64,000 bases of DNA from Streptococcus mitis (GCF_000722765.2 NZ_CP028415.1:254501-318500); one strand, 5' to 3'; numbered from the stretch's first letter, positions 9,879-18,106 are shown. Translations and numbers: made by a program. Notes: generated by a model from the letters alone, not told the origin.

Positions 9879-11210
9879 ATGAACGCGATTCAAGAATCAT
9901 TTACTGATAAACTATTTGCCAACTATGAAGCAAATGTTAAATACCAAGCGATTGAAAATGCTGCTAGCCACAACGGGATTTTTGCAGCTCTAGAACGCCG
10001 TCAAAGCCATGTAGACAATACACCTGTTTTCTCATTGGATTTGACCAAGGACAAGGTAACTAACCAGAAAGCATCTGGTCGTTGCTGGATGTTTGCAGCT
10101 CTTAACACCTTCCGTCACAAGCTCATTTCACAATATAAATTGGAAAATTTTGAGTTGTCACAGGCCCACACCTTCTTCTGGGACAAGTATGAGAAATCAA
10201 ACTGGTTCTTGGAGCAAGTGATTGCGACTGCAGTTCAAGATCTAACTAGCCGTAAGGTTAAATTCCTACTTCAAACTCCCCAACAAGATGGCGGTCAATG
10301 GGATATGGTCGTTTCTCTCTTTGAGAAATACGGTGTCGTGCCTAAGTCAGTTTACCCTGAGTCTGTTTCATCTAGTAGCAGCCGTGAGCTAAATGCAATC
10401 CTTAACAAATTGCTTCGCCAAGATGCTCAAATCTTGCGTGACTTGCTTGCTTCTGGCGCAGACCAAGCGACTGTTCAAGCTAAGAAAGAAGACCTCTTGC
10501 AAGAAATTTTTAACTTCCTTGCTATGTCATTGGGGCTTCCACCACGAAAATTTGACTTTGCTTATCGCGATAAAGACAACAACTACCAAAGCGAAAAGAG
10601 CATTACACCACAAGAGTTTTACAAGAAATATGTCAATCTTCCTCTAGAAGACTACGTTTCTGTTATCAATGCTCCAACTGCTGATAAACCTTATGGCCAA
10701 TCTTATACAGTTGAGATGTTGGGAAATGTGGTTGGTAGCCGTGCGGTTCGTTACATCAATGTACCGATGGAACGCTTGAAAGAATTAGCGATTGCCCAAA
10801 TGCAAGCAGGTGAGACTGTTTGGTTTGGATCAGATGTCGGTCAACTCAGCAATCGTAAAGCTGGGATCCTTGCGACAGATGTTTATGACTTTGAATCAAG
10901 CATGGACATTAAACTCACTCAAGACAAGGCTGGACGTTTGGATTACAGTGAGAGCTTGATGACCCACGCCATGGTCTTGACAGGTGTGGATTTGGATGAA
11001 AATGGCAAGTCAACCAAGTGGAAGGTTGAAAACTCATGGGGAGACAAGGTTGGTACAGATGGTTACTTTGTTGCTTCAGATGCTTGGATGGACGAATACA
11101 CTTATCAAATTGTTGTTCGTAAGGAATTACTAACAGCAGAAGAACTAGCTGCCTATGAAGCAGAACCAATCGTCCTTGCACCATGGGATCCAATGGGTGC
11201 CTTGGCATAA
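9879..11210 (+). CDS. pepC: Aminopeptidase C (bleomycin hydrolase family, C1B)
   Basis: Cytoplasmic cysteine aminopeptidase, normally a hexamer, with broad N-terminal specificity. 443 residues. Catalytic triad is visible: Cys in ASGRCWMFAALN (near residue 69), His in THAMVLTGV (near 365) and Asn in VENSWG (near 386). Own promoter (-10 TATAAT near 9849) and RBS AAAAGGAGG. The accessory island starts 21 bases after its stop. Confidence 0.95.
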   Translation: MNAIQESFTDKLFANYEANVKYQAIENAASHNGIFAALERRQSHVDNTPVFSLDLTKDKVTNQKASGRCWMFAALNTFRHKLISQYKLENFELSQAHTFFWDKYEKSNWFLEQVIATAVQDLTSRKVKFLLQTPQQDGGQWDMVVSLFEKYGVVPKSVYPESVSSSSSRELNAILNKLLRQDAQILRDLLASGADQATVQAKKEDLLQEIFNFLAMSLGLPPRKFDFAYRDKDNNYQSEKSITPQEFYKKYVNLPLEDYVSVINAPTADKPYGQSYTVEMLGNVVGSRAVRYINVPMERLKELAIAQMQAGETVWFGSDVGQLSNRKAGILATDVYDFESSMDIKLTQDKAGRLDYSESLMTHAMVLTGVDLDENGKSTKWKVENSWGDKVGTDGYFVASDAWMDEYTYQIVVRKELLTAEELAAYEAEPIVLAPWDPMGALA

Positions 11211-11223
11211 TAAATGAGATATA

Positions 11224-11231
11224 AAAAGAAC
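11224..11231 (+). repeat. Left copy of 8-bp target-site duplication
   Basis: AAAAGAAC directly before the left IS end. The partner at 15162-15169 is AAAAGAAT (7 of 8 identical). Eight bases is the usual duplication length of ISL3-family elements. Confidence 0.6.
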
Positions 11232-12706
11232 GGTTCTATAATTTTTAGGGTTGATGGAAATTTTCCACCAACCCTATTTTAGTGTATACAAAAAGGCCAA
11301 CATCCATTATATTAAAGGCGCTGAAACCTAAAACAAAAGAATGATGACCATATGAACAATATACTAGAAGCTACACTACAAATCAAAGATAAAAACATTA
11401 TTTGGGATAATAATGTTCAAGAGAAGATATTAAAAAATAGAAAATCTTTATTTTATTCAGCTACATATACGCATAAACCAGAATTTTGTGCCGTTTGTGG
11501 GTGCGTTAGCCAAAATAACAATATAGTTAAAAACGGGACGAAAACTTCTCGTATCACTCTCTGTTCTGTTTCAGGCCTTCCAGCCTACTTAAATCTACGA
11601 AATCAGAGATTTCTCTGTAGAGAATGTGGTTCTTCATTTACTGCAGATACTAGCCGAATTGTAGAAAAATACTGTCATATCTCGAAACGATTAAAAAATG
11701 AAATTAAGACAAAAATAAGTGAAACAGTATCTGAAACATATATTGCCAAAGAAACAAATGTTTCAATTCATACCGTTAGACGTATCATATATGATACAGC
11801 ACGATTATTAACGATTAAACCATTACATGATTTACCTGAGCATTTGTGTTTTGATGAATTTAAATCTGTTAAATCTTCCGATTGCAATATGAGCTTCATT
11901 ATTTTTGATAGCACTACACACAAGTTGGTCGATGTTGTACGAGATAGAAAATCTTACAGTTTGAAACAATATTTTTATCGTTTTGAGCCTAAGACTAGAT
12001 TAAAGGTGAAAACTATCTCCATCGATATGTACTTGCCATACATTCAATTAATAAAAGAAATGTTTCCTAACGCAAAAATTATCATTGATCCTTTTCACAT
12101 TGTACAAGCCTTGAATAGAGAATTAAATAGAACTCGGGTACGTATCATGAATCAGCATCGTTATAAAAATCCTAAATTATATCGAAAGTTAAAATACTAT
12201 TGGAAGTTAATTTTAAAGAACTCTAATGAACTTCAGAACTATAAATATAATCGTTATAAGCTTTTTGAAAGCTTCATAACAAGTAAAGGAATCGTAGATT
12301 ATATCTTAGAAAAAAATCCATCTCTTAAAAATGATTATGAGGTTGTATATTCACTTCGTGAATGTATACAGGATAGAGATTATATAGAATTCAAGGAAAC
12401 GATTGAAGCAGCTACGCAATTAGACCTATCTCCTGGTTTAAAAAGAGTTTTAAAGACTCTTATGACTTACTTGCCATATATTCAAAATACTTGTGAGTAT
12501 CCAACTAGAACAAATGGCCCTATTGAAGGAATAAACAATAAAAGCGCTTAAAAGAAATGCCTACGGCTTTAGAAACTATTACCATTTTAGAAATAGGATT
12601 ATTTTAATAACAAAAATGTTTGGCCCAAAACAAAAAGGAATTAAGCAACAATTAGTTGTTTAATCCCTTCCTAAATTTCTTCATCAACACTATTTGACAA
12701 AGAGCC
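11232..12706 (+). mobile_element. ISL3-family insertion sequence, copy 1
   Basis: About 1475 bp, with left end GGTTCT at 11232 and right end AGAGCC ending at 12706. It carries one transposase gene, now frameshifted. Size and end type fit ISL3. No 8-bp repeat flanks this unit alone (AAAAGAAC on the left, CTTTTTTA on the right), so it did not move in as a simple copy here, or the right flank was later changed. Confidence 0.8.
11352..12663 (+). pseudogene. ISL3-family transposase, frameshifted near the C-terminus
   Basis: The first frame (11352-12551) encodes 399 residues: an N-terminal zinc ribbon (CAVCGC near residue 39, CRECG near 90), a helix-turn-helix region (ETNVSIHTVRRII) and the DDE core (CFDEFKSVKSSD, IDPFHIVQALNRELNR, NGPIEGINNK). 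It stops at 12549, but the +1 frame from about 12541 continues with ALKRNAYGFRNYYHFRNRII and a normal ending to the stop at 12661-12663. So a small indel near 12540 split the gene. Transposition activity is probably lost, although the DDE core is present. Confidence 0.85.
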
Positions 12707-12711
12707 CTTTT

Positions 12712-12729
12712 TTAGTGCTCAAAATAGCA
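12712..12729. other. Stem-loop downstream of IS copy 1
   Basis: AGTGCT-CAAAAT-AGCACT, six base pairs with A/T-rich flanks, at the start of the 230-base non-coding stretch before the DUF4230-like gene. It could be a weak terminator. The rest of the stretch up to the promoter at 12835 shows nothing I recognise. Confidence 0.4.
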
Positions 12730-12834
12730 CTCAATTTTAAATGGATTTGGTGTTCAAAAAATATAATCAAATGCAACAAACTAATTTCATTTTTAATAGG
12801 CACAATTAATTTTAGAAGATAGTACGAAAAAATA

Positions 12835-12863
12835 TTGACTATTTTCTTTAGAAAGTGTAAAAT
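12835..12863 (+). promoter_or_regulatory. Promoter of the DUF4230-like cargo gene
   Basis: -35 TTGACT (12835-12840), 17-base spacer, -10 TAAAAT (12858-12863), 34 bases before the TTG start. This is a near-consensus sigma-A promoter inside the island, so the cargo gene is likely expressed. Confidence 0.7.
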
Positions 12864-12897
12864 TTAGATAGATTATTTAAAATGAGGTTTTTTTATC

Positions 12898-13503
12898 TTG
12901 TCTATATTAAAGAAGAAAGTTAATATGTTTAGTGTACTATTGAATGTGGTATTAATAGCTATTATAGCTATTGGAGTGCTATTTTTCTTACCTAAGGAAC
13001 ATAAATCAGAAGTCAAATCGTCAATTAATATCGAAAGTATTGAAAAAGTGAATGAAGTTGTATTTTTGAATGCGGGAATTAATGAAATTATTTCTGAAAC
13101 AAAAACAACTCAAGTTTTTGGGTTTGATGTGCCGTTCTCTAAAAAAGCAGCATTAGTAATTTTAAATTATAAAGCTAAATTTGGAATTAAAAGTAGTGTA
13201 AAGGTTGAACAAATAAGCGAAAAAGAATATAAGGTTATTGTTCCAAAATTGGAAGTAATTGGTGTTGAACTTTCAAAAGATAATCCTTATGATTTATATG
13301 ATAGTCATGGAGAGTTATTAAGTGGAACTACAGAAGATATTGATACTGGGAAATTGGTCTCTAACCAACTTTCTAGTGATAGACAAGCAGAGTATTTAGA
13401 TAAATTTAAGAGTGAAATTAAAGAATCTGCAATCAATTATTATAAAACAATATTTTCTTCAATGGATTCTGAAGTAAAAGTAACTATAGAATTTACAGAA
13501 TAA
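12898..13503 (+). CDS. Membrane-anchored DUF4230-like protein
   Basis: 201 residues: short basic N-terminus, one membrane segment (residues about 11-30, VLLNVVLIAIIAIGVLFFL), then a polar extracytoplasmic domain. The domain has the alternating strand pattern ALVILNYKAKFGIKSS ... EYKVIVPKLEVIGVEL typical, as I recall, of DUF4230; function unknown. The start is TTG (12898) with GAGG ten bases upstream; an ATG at 12925 would cut into the N-terminal basic stretch. It stands alone between IS copies with its own promoter and terminator, and its A/T-rich codons differ from the core genes, which suggests transfer. Confidence 0.7.
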   Translation: MSILKKKVNMFSVLLNVVLIAIIAIGVLFFLPKEHKSEVKSSINIESIEKVNEVVFLNAGINEIISETKTTQVFGFDVPFSKKAALVILNYKAKFGIKSSVKVEQISEKEYKVIVPKLEVIGVELSKDNPYDLYDSHGELLSGTTEDIDTGKLVSNQLSSDRQAEYLDKFKSEIKESAINYYKTIFSSMDSEVKVTIEFTE

Positions 13504-13516
13504 TTTTTGAAATACA

Positions 13517-13545
13517 AACCCCTGGCCATCTCTGGTCAGGGTTTT
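13517..13545 (+). terminator. Terminator after the DUF4230-like gene
   Basis: Stem CCCTGGCCA / TGGTCAGGG with a four-base loop, flanked by AAA and TTTT. It ends five bases before the second IS left end. Confidence 0.8.
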
Positions 13546-13549
13546 GTGT

Positions 13550-13708
13550 GGTTCTATAATTTTTAGGGTTGATGGAAATTTTCCACCAACCCTATTTTAG
13601 TGTATACAAAAAGGCCAACATCCATTATATTAAAAGCGCTGAAACCTAAAACAAAAGAATGATGACCATATGAACAATATACTAGAAGCTACACTACAAA
13701 TCAAAGAT
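13550..13708 (+). repeat. 159-bp direct repeat: second copy of the ISL3 left end
   Basis: Identical to 11232-11390 except for one base (ATTAAAAG here, ATTAAAGG there). It covers the terminal repeat, the leader and the first 13 codons of the transposase, then breaks abruptly into unrelated sequence. The near-identity means a recent duplication or recombination. Confidence 0.9.
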
Positions 13709-14092
13709 GCACACAATGAAGGTGTTACATTCCATTTCTTAGAGAATATTAAAGAAGTATTGCGTGATGAGAGTGGGAAAGTAACTGGTGTAAAGGTTAT
13801 TACAATGGAACTTGGTGAATCAGATGAAAGTGGAAGAAGATCAACGCATGAAGTGGCAGGTAGTGAACATATTATTCCATGTGACCTTGTCGTTGCAGCA
13901 ATTGAACAAAAGTAGACTTTAGTGTTCTAGATGAAAGGTAAAAATTTGACTTTCGGTCAACATCAGAATACAATAGAAATGAACTAATAACAGGGGATGC
14001 ATATTTAGGTCCTCAATCTATCGCAACCGCAATTAAAGGCGGGTGAGAAGTTGCGACAGAAGTACATGAGTCGTTTAAAGAAAACACATAAA
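13670..14092 (+). pseudogene. Decayed gltD-like oxidoreductase fused to transposase start codons
   Basis: The ORF 13670-13915 begins with the 13 transposase codons and continues as EGVTFHFLENIKEVL...GKVTGVKVITMELGE, the FAD/NAD-binding part of glutamate-synthase-small-chain-like proteins. After a stop at 13913 and a degraded stretch, another frame gives GDAYLGPQSIATAIKGG, an in-frame stop, then EVATEVHESFKENT and a stop at 14092. The family's C-terminal GDA...A..GG pattern is recognisable, so this is a remnant whose 5' part was replaced by the IS end. It should have no function. Confidence 0.75.
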
Positions 14093-14289
14093 TAACTTGT
14101 GGTGCCTTTCGTTTTTTTACTGGTGGGAAAATTAAGGAACTATAGTTATAAATCCTTGAAGATATTAATATATTAACATGCGTATATTTATGGGAAGATT
14201 AAATAGAAATATTTGATATTAGCAAGAATATCTACATCCTATAACAATACAAGTATTAATATATTCATAAAATATTAGGAGGAGAAATA
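14093..14289. other. Non-coding stretch upstream of the lipoprotein
   Basis: Very A/T-rich sequence with several TATTAATAT-like tracts. I see no gene and no clear promoter that stands out from the background. RBS AGGAGGAG for the next gene lies at its end. Confidence 0.4.
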
Positions 14290-14982
14290 ATGAACAAGAA
14301 ACTATTATCAGGCTTATGTGCAGCAGTACTCTTATCAGGTTTAGTAGGATGCGGACCTAAGGAGTCAAAACAAAATACCACAACAAGTACTTCTACAATA
14401 GAAACAAAAAATAACACAACAAATAACTCTGAAGTAACAGAGAAGAACTTCAAAGACTTCCCAGAGACAGATGAAAAGTACTTCACATATGATGAATGGC
14501 AAGAAGGTTATGTCATCTATAGTTGTACTTCTGACGATAAGGTTGTTCGTGTACCAAAGGAAATTAAAGGTAAACCTGTTATCGCAATTGGAGAACGTGG
14601 TCTTGCGAACTTGAAACATTGTGAGGCAATCGTTTTACCAGATACAGTACGATATATTGGAAAAGGTGCGTTTGCGATTGACAATAAGTTAAAGTATGTC
14701 CACTTTGGTAAGTCAATAGAAACAGTAGAAGATGATGTTTTCAACTCTGACAGTTCATTAGAATCAGTTGTATTCCCAGAAGGAACAAAGAGTATTGGAA
14801 TATTAGTATTCTGGGGGACATCATCAATTAAATCTATTACAATTCCAGCAAGTGTAACAGAAATTACAGAATACTTCTATTTTGTGGATAACTGTAACCC
14901 AGATGTAGAAATCCATACACCTAAGGGATCAAAGGCAGAAGAAGTAGCTAAAGCAATGCAACTTAAAGTAGTAAATGACTAA
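14290..14982 (+). CDS. BspA-type leucine-rich-repeat lipoprotein
   Basis: 230 residues. Lipoprotein signal peptide with lipobox LVGC (Cys21), then a Ser/Thr/Asn-rich linker (about 22-55) and a domain of LRR_5/BspA-type repeats (VRVPKEIKGKPVIAIGERGLANL, AIVLPDTVRYIGKGAF, SVVFPEGTKSIG, SITIPASVTEIT). Such proteins sit on the outer face of the membrane and often mediate binding, but no partner can be inferred. RBS AGGAGGAG. The start of a second, related gene follows 11 bases later. Codon use and location in the IS island suggest acquisition from another Firmicute. Confidence 0.8.
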   Translation: MNKKLLSGLCAAVLLSGLVGCGPKESKQNTTTSTSTIETKNNTTNNSEVTEKNFKDFPETDEKYFTYDEWQEGYVIYSCTSDDKVVRVPKEIKGKPVIAIGERGLANLKHCEAIVLPDTVRYIGKGAFAIDNKLKYVHFGKSIETVEDDVFNSDSSLESVVFPEGTKSIGILVFWGTSSIKSITIPASVTEITEYFYFVDNCNPDVEIHTPKGSKAEEVAKAMQLKVVND

Positions 14983-14993
14983 AGGGGAATAGT

Positions 14994-15041
14994 ATGAACA
15001 AGAAATTACTATCAGGCTTAGGGACTGACCCCAAAAAGTGA
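14994..15041 (+). pseudogene. Second lipoprotein gene cut after nine codons
   Basis: RBS AAAGGGGAA and ATG at 14994 followed by codons for MNKKLLSGL, 25 of 27 bases identical to the start of the gene at 14290. From 15021 the sequence switches to an IS end and stops after six foreign codons. A tandem paralogue was therefore present and has been lost. Confidence 0.75.
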
Positions 15042-15131
15042 GAATTTAATAAAAACACCCTAGGGCTACCGTCTTCGGTATTCAACCGGAGACAGGTAGT
15101 CCAATTTTTGTTGGATTCTTTTTTCATTAGG
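15021..15131 (-). mobile_element. IS3-like terminal remnant
   Basis: Starts with GGGACTGACCCCAAAAAGTG, the type of end I associate with streptococcal IS3-family (IS150-group) elements. Read on the minus strand, the rest (CCGAAGACGGTAGCCCTAGGG) resembles the tail of such elements. No transposase remains. Family assignment is from memory of terminal motifs. Confidence 0.5.
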
Positions 15132-15161
15132 TTCTTCATCAACACTATTTGACAAAGAGCC
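15132..15161 (+). repeat. Second ISL3 right end
   Basis: 30 bases identical to 12677-12706, ending AAAGAGCC. This is the outer right end of the island. Confidence 0.85.
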
Positions 15162-15192
15162 AAAAGAATCAGGTGATAAACCTGATTCTTTT
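15162..15192. terminator. Bidirectional terminator of manLMN, hit by the IS
   Basis: Stem AAAAGAATCAGG / CCTGATTCTTTT with T's or A's on both sides, 25 bases past the manN stop (minus strand). The first eight bases, AAAAGAAT, are also the right copy of the target duplication, so insertion took place in the stem foot. Confidence 0.8.
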
Positions 15193-15216
15193 TTTGTTTG
15201 TACATTCTCACCAAGA

Positions 15217-16128
15217 TTACATGATACCGAAGAAACGAGCTGCGATACCTACTGCAAAGAGTGCAAGGATGATTGAGATTGGTGATACTTTTTTCTTAAG
15301 CAACCACATGCAAAGGAAAGTAAGGAGAAGTCCCATCAATCCTGGAATCAATGAGTTCAACTGACCTTGAAGGGTTTGTGGTTGAATCTTATCTAGGCTC
15401 AATCCACCAAGGGCTTGACCAAGGATACCTTTCAATTCAGCACCTGATACAGGTCCTTCTGGGAAGTTGATGTAGGCACCTTCAGCCAGTTGTTTACCTG
15501 GAAGGTTAACAGTAAAGTTAATCGATACCCAACGTTGTACAAGAACGGCAAGAATGAACATACCAAGGATAGAAGCACCTTTAGTGATGTCTTTCAAGAT
15601 ACCACCAGACATGTCTTTAGTGATTTCAGAACCAGCCTTGTAACCAAACTCTTGTGTGTACCATAGGAAGGCCATACGGATAGCATTCCATCCGAAGAAG
15701 AAGAGAAGTGGACCAACCAAGTTACCAGATGCAGCAAGTGATGCACCAAGAGCTCCAAGGATAGGACGAACTGTAAACCAGAATACTGGGTCACCGATAC
15801 CTGCAAGAGGTCCCATCATACCGATTTTAACCCCTTGGATAGCAGCATCATCAATTTCAACACCGTTTGCACGTTCTTCTTCAAGTGCAAGAGTAACCCC
15901 CATGATTGGAGCAGCTACGTATGGGTGTGTGTTGAAGAACTCAAGGTGACGCTCAAGAGCAGCAGCTTGGTCTTCTTTAGTAGTGTACAATTTTTTGATA
16001 GCTGGGATCAATGAGTAAGCCCAACCCAAGTTTTGCATACGCTCGTAGTTCCAAGAACCTTGAAGGAATTGTGAACGCCACCAAACTTTTTTACGATCTG
16101 ATTTTGATAATTGAAGTTTTTCAGTCAT
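15217..16128 (-). CDS. manN: Mannose-family PTS transporter, IID component
   Basis: Membrane subunit that together with IIC carries glucose, mannose and related sugars across the membrane while IIAB phosphorylates them. 303 residues beginning MTEKLQLSKSDRKKVWWRSQFLQGSWNYERMQNLG, the usual EIID start; the C-terminus is hydrophobic. RBS GAAAGGGG. Last gene of manLMN, 14 bases after manM, followed by a hairpin terminator. Confidence 0.95.
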   Translation of the reverse strand: MTEKLQLSKSDRKKVWWRSQFLQGSWNYERMQNLGWAYSLIPAIKKLYTTKEDQAAALERHLEFFNTHPYVAAPIMGVTLALEEERANGVEIDDAAIQGVKIGMMGPLAGIGDPVFWFTVRPILGALGASLAASGNLVGPLLFFFGWNAIRMAFLWYTQEFGYKAGSEITKDMSGGILKDITKGASILGMFILAVLVQRWVSINFTVNLPGKQLAEGAYINFPEGPVSGAELKGILGQALGGLSLDKIQPQTLQGQLNSLIPGLMGLLLTFLCMWLLKKKVSPISIILALFAVGIAARFFGIM

Positions 16129-16142
16129 GATTGTTCCCCTTT

Positions 16143-16955
16143 CTAGTAGTCTTCTAGGATATCACCGATTGGGTCGTTAGAAGTCGCAGCTCCGCCGCCA
16201 CCGTTACCACCTTGTTTTGAAAGGTTAAGGTAGATGAAGGCAAGGGCAACACCGACTACACCAAGGGCAATCAAAGTCAATTGAGAAATCGCAGCAAGTG
16301 CAAAACCGATTGCGAAGAATGGCCATACTTCACGAGTTGCCATCATGTTGATAACCATAGCGTAACCAACGGCAACGACCATAGCACCACCGACAGCCAT
16401 ACCACCGTTCAACCATTCTGGCATCAATTTAAGAGCATCTTGAACGGCAGAAGCTGGGATAGCGATAAGGAAGGCTGCAGGGATAGCAATACGAAGACCT
16501 TGAAGAAGAAGTGCGATAAAGTGAGCACGTTCAACAGCTGCAATATTTCCTTCTTTAGCAGCAGCATCTGCAGTGTGAACCAAACCAACTGAGATTGTAC
16601 GAACAATCATAGTCAAGAAAAGTCCAGCTACGGCAAGAGGGATAGCTGTTGCTGTTGCAACGGCGATACCTTCAGTAGTAAAGTTACCACCTTTGATCAA
16701 GATGATTGCTGCGGCAACAGATGCAAGAGCAGCGTCAGGAGCTACGGCAGCTCCGATGTTTGCCCAACCAAGGGCGATCATTTGAAGTGATCCACCAAGC
16801 ATAACCCCTGCTTCGAGGTTACCAGTTGCAAGTCCGATAAGGGTACATGCGACGATTGGTTGATGGAATTGGAATTGGTCGAGGATACCTTCAAGACCTG
16901 CAAGGAAGGCAACAACTACAACCAAGACAGCAGAAATAATTGAAATATCTGACAT
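16143..16955 (-). CDS. manM: Mannose-family PTS transporter, IIC component
   Basis: Integral membrane permease, 270 residues, with the family signature near the N-terminus (GLEGILDQFQFHQPIVACTLIGLATGN) and many hydrophobic segments. It forms the translocation complex with ManN. The C-terminal tail GGNGGGGAATSNDPIGD is a glycine-rich linker-like end seen in streptococcal ManM. It sits 74 bases after manL. Confidence 0.95.
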   Translation of the reverse strand: MSDISIISAVLVVVVAFLAGLEGILDQFQFHQPIVACTLIGLATGNLEAGVMLGGSLQMIALGWANIGAAVAPDAALASVAAAIILIKGGNFTTEGIAVATATAIPLAVAGLFLTMIVRTISVGLVHTADAAAKEGNIAAVERAHFIALLLQGLRIAIPAAFLIAIPASAVQDALKLMPEWLNGGMAVGGAMVVAVGYAMVINMMATREVWPFFAIGFALAAISQLTLIALGVVGVALAFIYLNLSKQGGNGGGGAATSNDPIGDILEDY

Positions 16956-17029
16956 GGTTTTATTCCTTTTCTATTTAATGATAATAAAGTGAAAAATTTT
17001 CTTAGAATTCTTCTATAGTTTGATATTTG

Positions 17030-18019
17030 TTATTGAACGTTGGCTTTGCTAATCAAGTCAAACAAATCTTTTTTAGTGTCGTTTGGTACTTTACGTACGT
17101 CAAATTCAACACCGAGGTCACGCATTTTTTCAAATGTAGCAACGTCATCTTTGTCCATAGACAAAACGTTGTTGACCATTGTTTTACCTGTTGAGTGAGC
17201 CATTGATCCTACGTTAAGGGTCTTGATTGGCACGCCACCTTCGATTGCACGAAGGGCATCTTGAGGTGTTTCAAACAAGATAAGGGCATGTGTTTCTCCA
17301 AAACGTGGGTCTTTTGAAACCTCAATCAATTTTTGGATTGGTACAACATTGGCTCTGACATTATTTGGAGCTGCTTGTTTAATCAATTCTTTACGAAGAT
17401 CGTCGTTGGCAACGTTATCTGAAGCAACGATAATACGGTCTGCTTTTGAATCTGGAGTCCAAGCAGTTGCAACCTGACCGTGAAGTAGACGAGTGTCCAG
17501 ACGGGCAAGGTTAATCTTGAGTTTTCCATCTCCGATAACAGTTCCTTCTGGAATAGCAGCTTGAGCAACTGGAGCAGCTGCAGCGCTTGCTACTTCCTCA
17601 ACTGGGTTTAACTCTTCTGGAAGAGCTTTGATGCCATCTTTGGCTTCTTTAATGATATTAGCAGCGACTTTTTCTACACCTGCAGCAGCGTCCATGAGGC
17701 GCTCTGTGTAGGCTTGAATTAACATCGGTAAGTTAAGTCCTGTGATGATGGCAAACTTACGCTCAGGATTTTCTCCCATCACGCGACTAGCTTGGTTAAA
17801 TGGAGATCCACTCCAAAGGTCAGCCAAAACTAGAACCTCATCTTCTGCGTCAAATGCAGCAACAGCGTTATTAAACTTAGCGTATAGATCATCAGGACCT
17901 TCATTTGGCATAAAGGTTACAACTTGAACCTTTTCTTGTTCACCAAAGATCATAGAACCTGACTGATGAATACCCGCAGCAAATTCGCCGTGGCTCGCAA
18001 TAATGATTCCGATACTCAT
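17030..18019 (-). CDS. manL: Mannose-family PTS enzyme IIAB
   Basis: Cytoplasmic phosphoryl-transfer subunit, 329 residues. IIA domain with His10 ([10 protein letters not shown]), an Ala/Pro linker (near 145-160) and IIB domain with its phosphorylated His ([13 protein letters not shown]). In streptococci ManL is also a regulator in sugar hierarchy control. The start is set at 18019: AGGAGG lies about nine bases upstream of this ATG but only one base from the ATG at 18028. Promoter with cre-like site upstream. Confidence 0.94.
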
Positions 18020-18077
18020 TATTGTCATTCCTCCTTTTTTGTTTTAGTTTTCGTTTAAGAAAACTTTAAGACTGTTT

Positions 18078-18106
18078 AAGTATAAACCGTTTTCATCTAA
18101 AAATCA
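18078..18106 (-). promoter_or_regulatory. manL promoter with cre-like site in the spacer
   Basis: Minus strand: -35 TTGATT (18101-18106), 17-base spacer, -10 TATACT (18078-18083). ATGAAAACGGTTTAT (18081-18095) fits the catabolite-responsive element pattern TGWAARCGYTWWCW with one mismatch and overlaps the spacer and -10. CcpA is encoded at 27282. Confidence 0.55.

Larger units (their letters stand above)
11232..15161 (+). mobile_element. Composite ISL3-bounded island between pepC and manN
   Basis: The block starts with an ISL3-type left end (GGTTCTATAATTTTTAGG) and finishes with the matching right end (reverse complement GGCTCTTTGTCAAATAG). It is flanked by an imperfect 8-bp direct repeat. 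The two ends can be aligned as imperfect inverted repeats that share a GTTGATG core. Inside are a second right end (12677-12706) and a second left end (13550-13708), so the order is L1-R1-cargo-L2-R2, as in a composite transposon. The content is AT-rich and unlike the flanking core genes. The second IS copy has lost its transposase and carries a lipoprotein and gene debris instead. Confidence 0.7.

Noticed and set aside
12449..12551. Normal C-terminus of the transposase at 12551
   Set aside because: The +1 frame continues the family C-terminus to 12663, so 12551 is a frameshift stop.
11224..15169. Defence island or restriction-modification system
   Set aside because: Contents are IS debris, lipoproteins and a DUF4230-like protein; no nuclease, methylase or abortive-infection domain seen.
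15656..15949. Plus-strand ORF across manN
   Set aside because: Antisense shadow of manN; no RBS, no known family.
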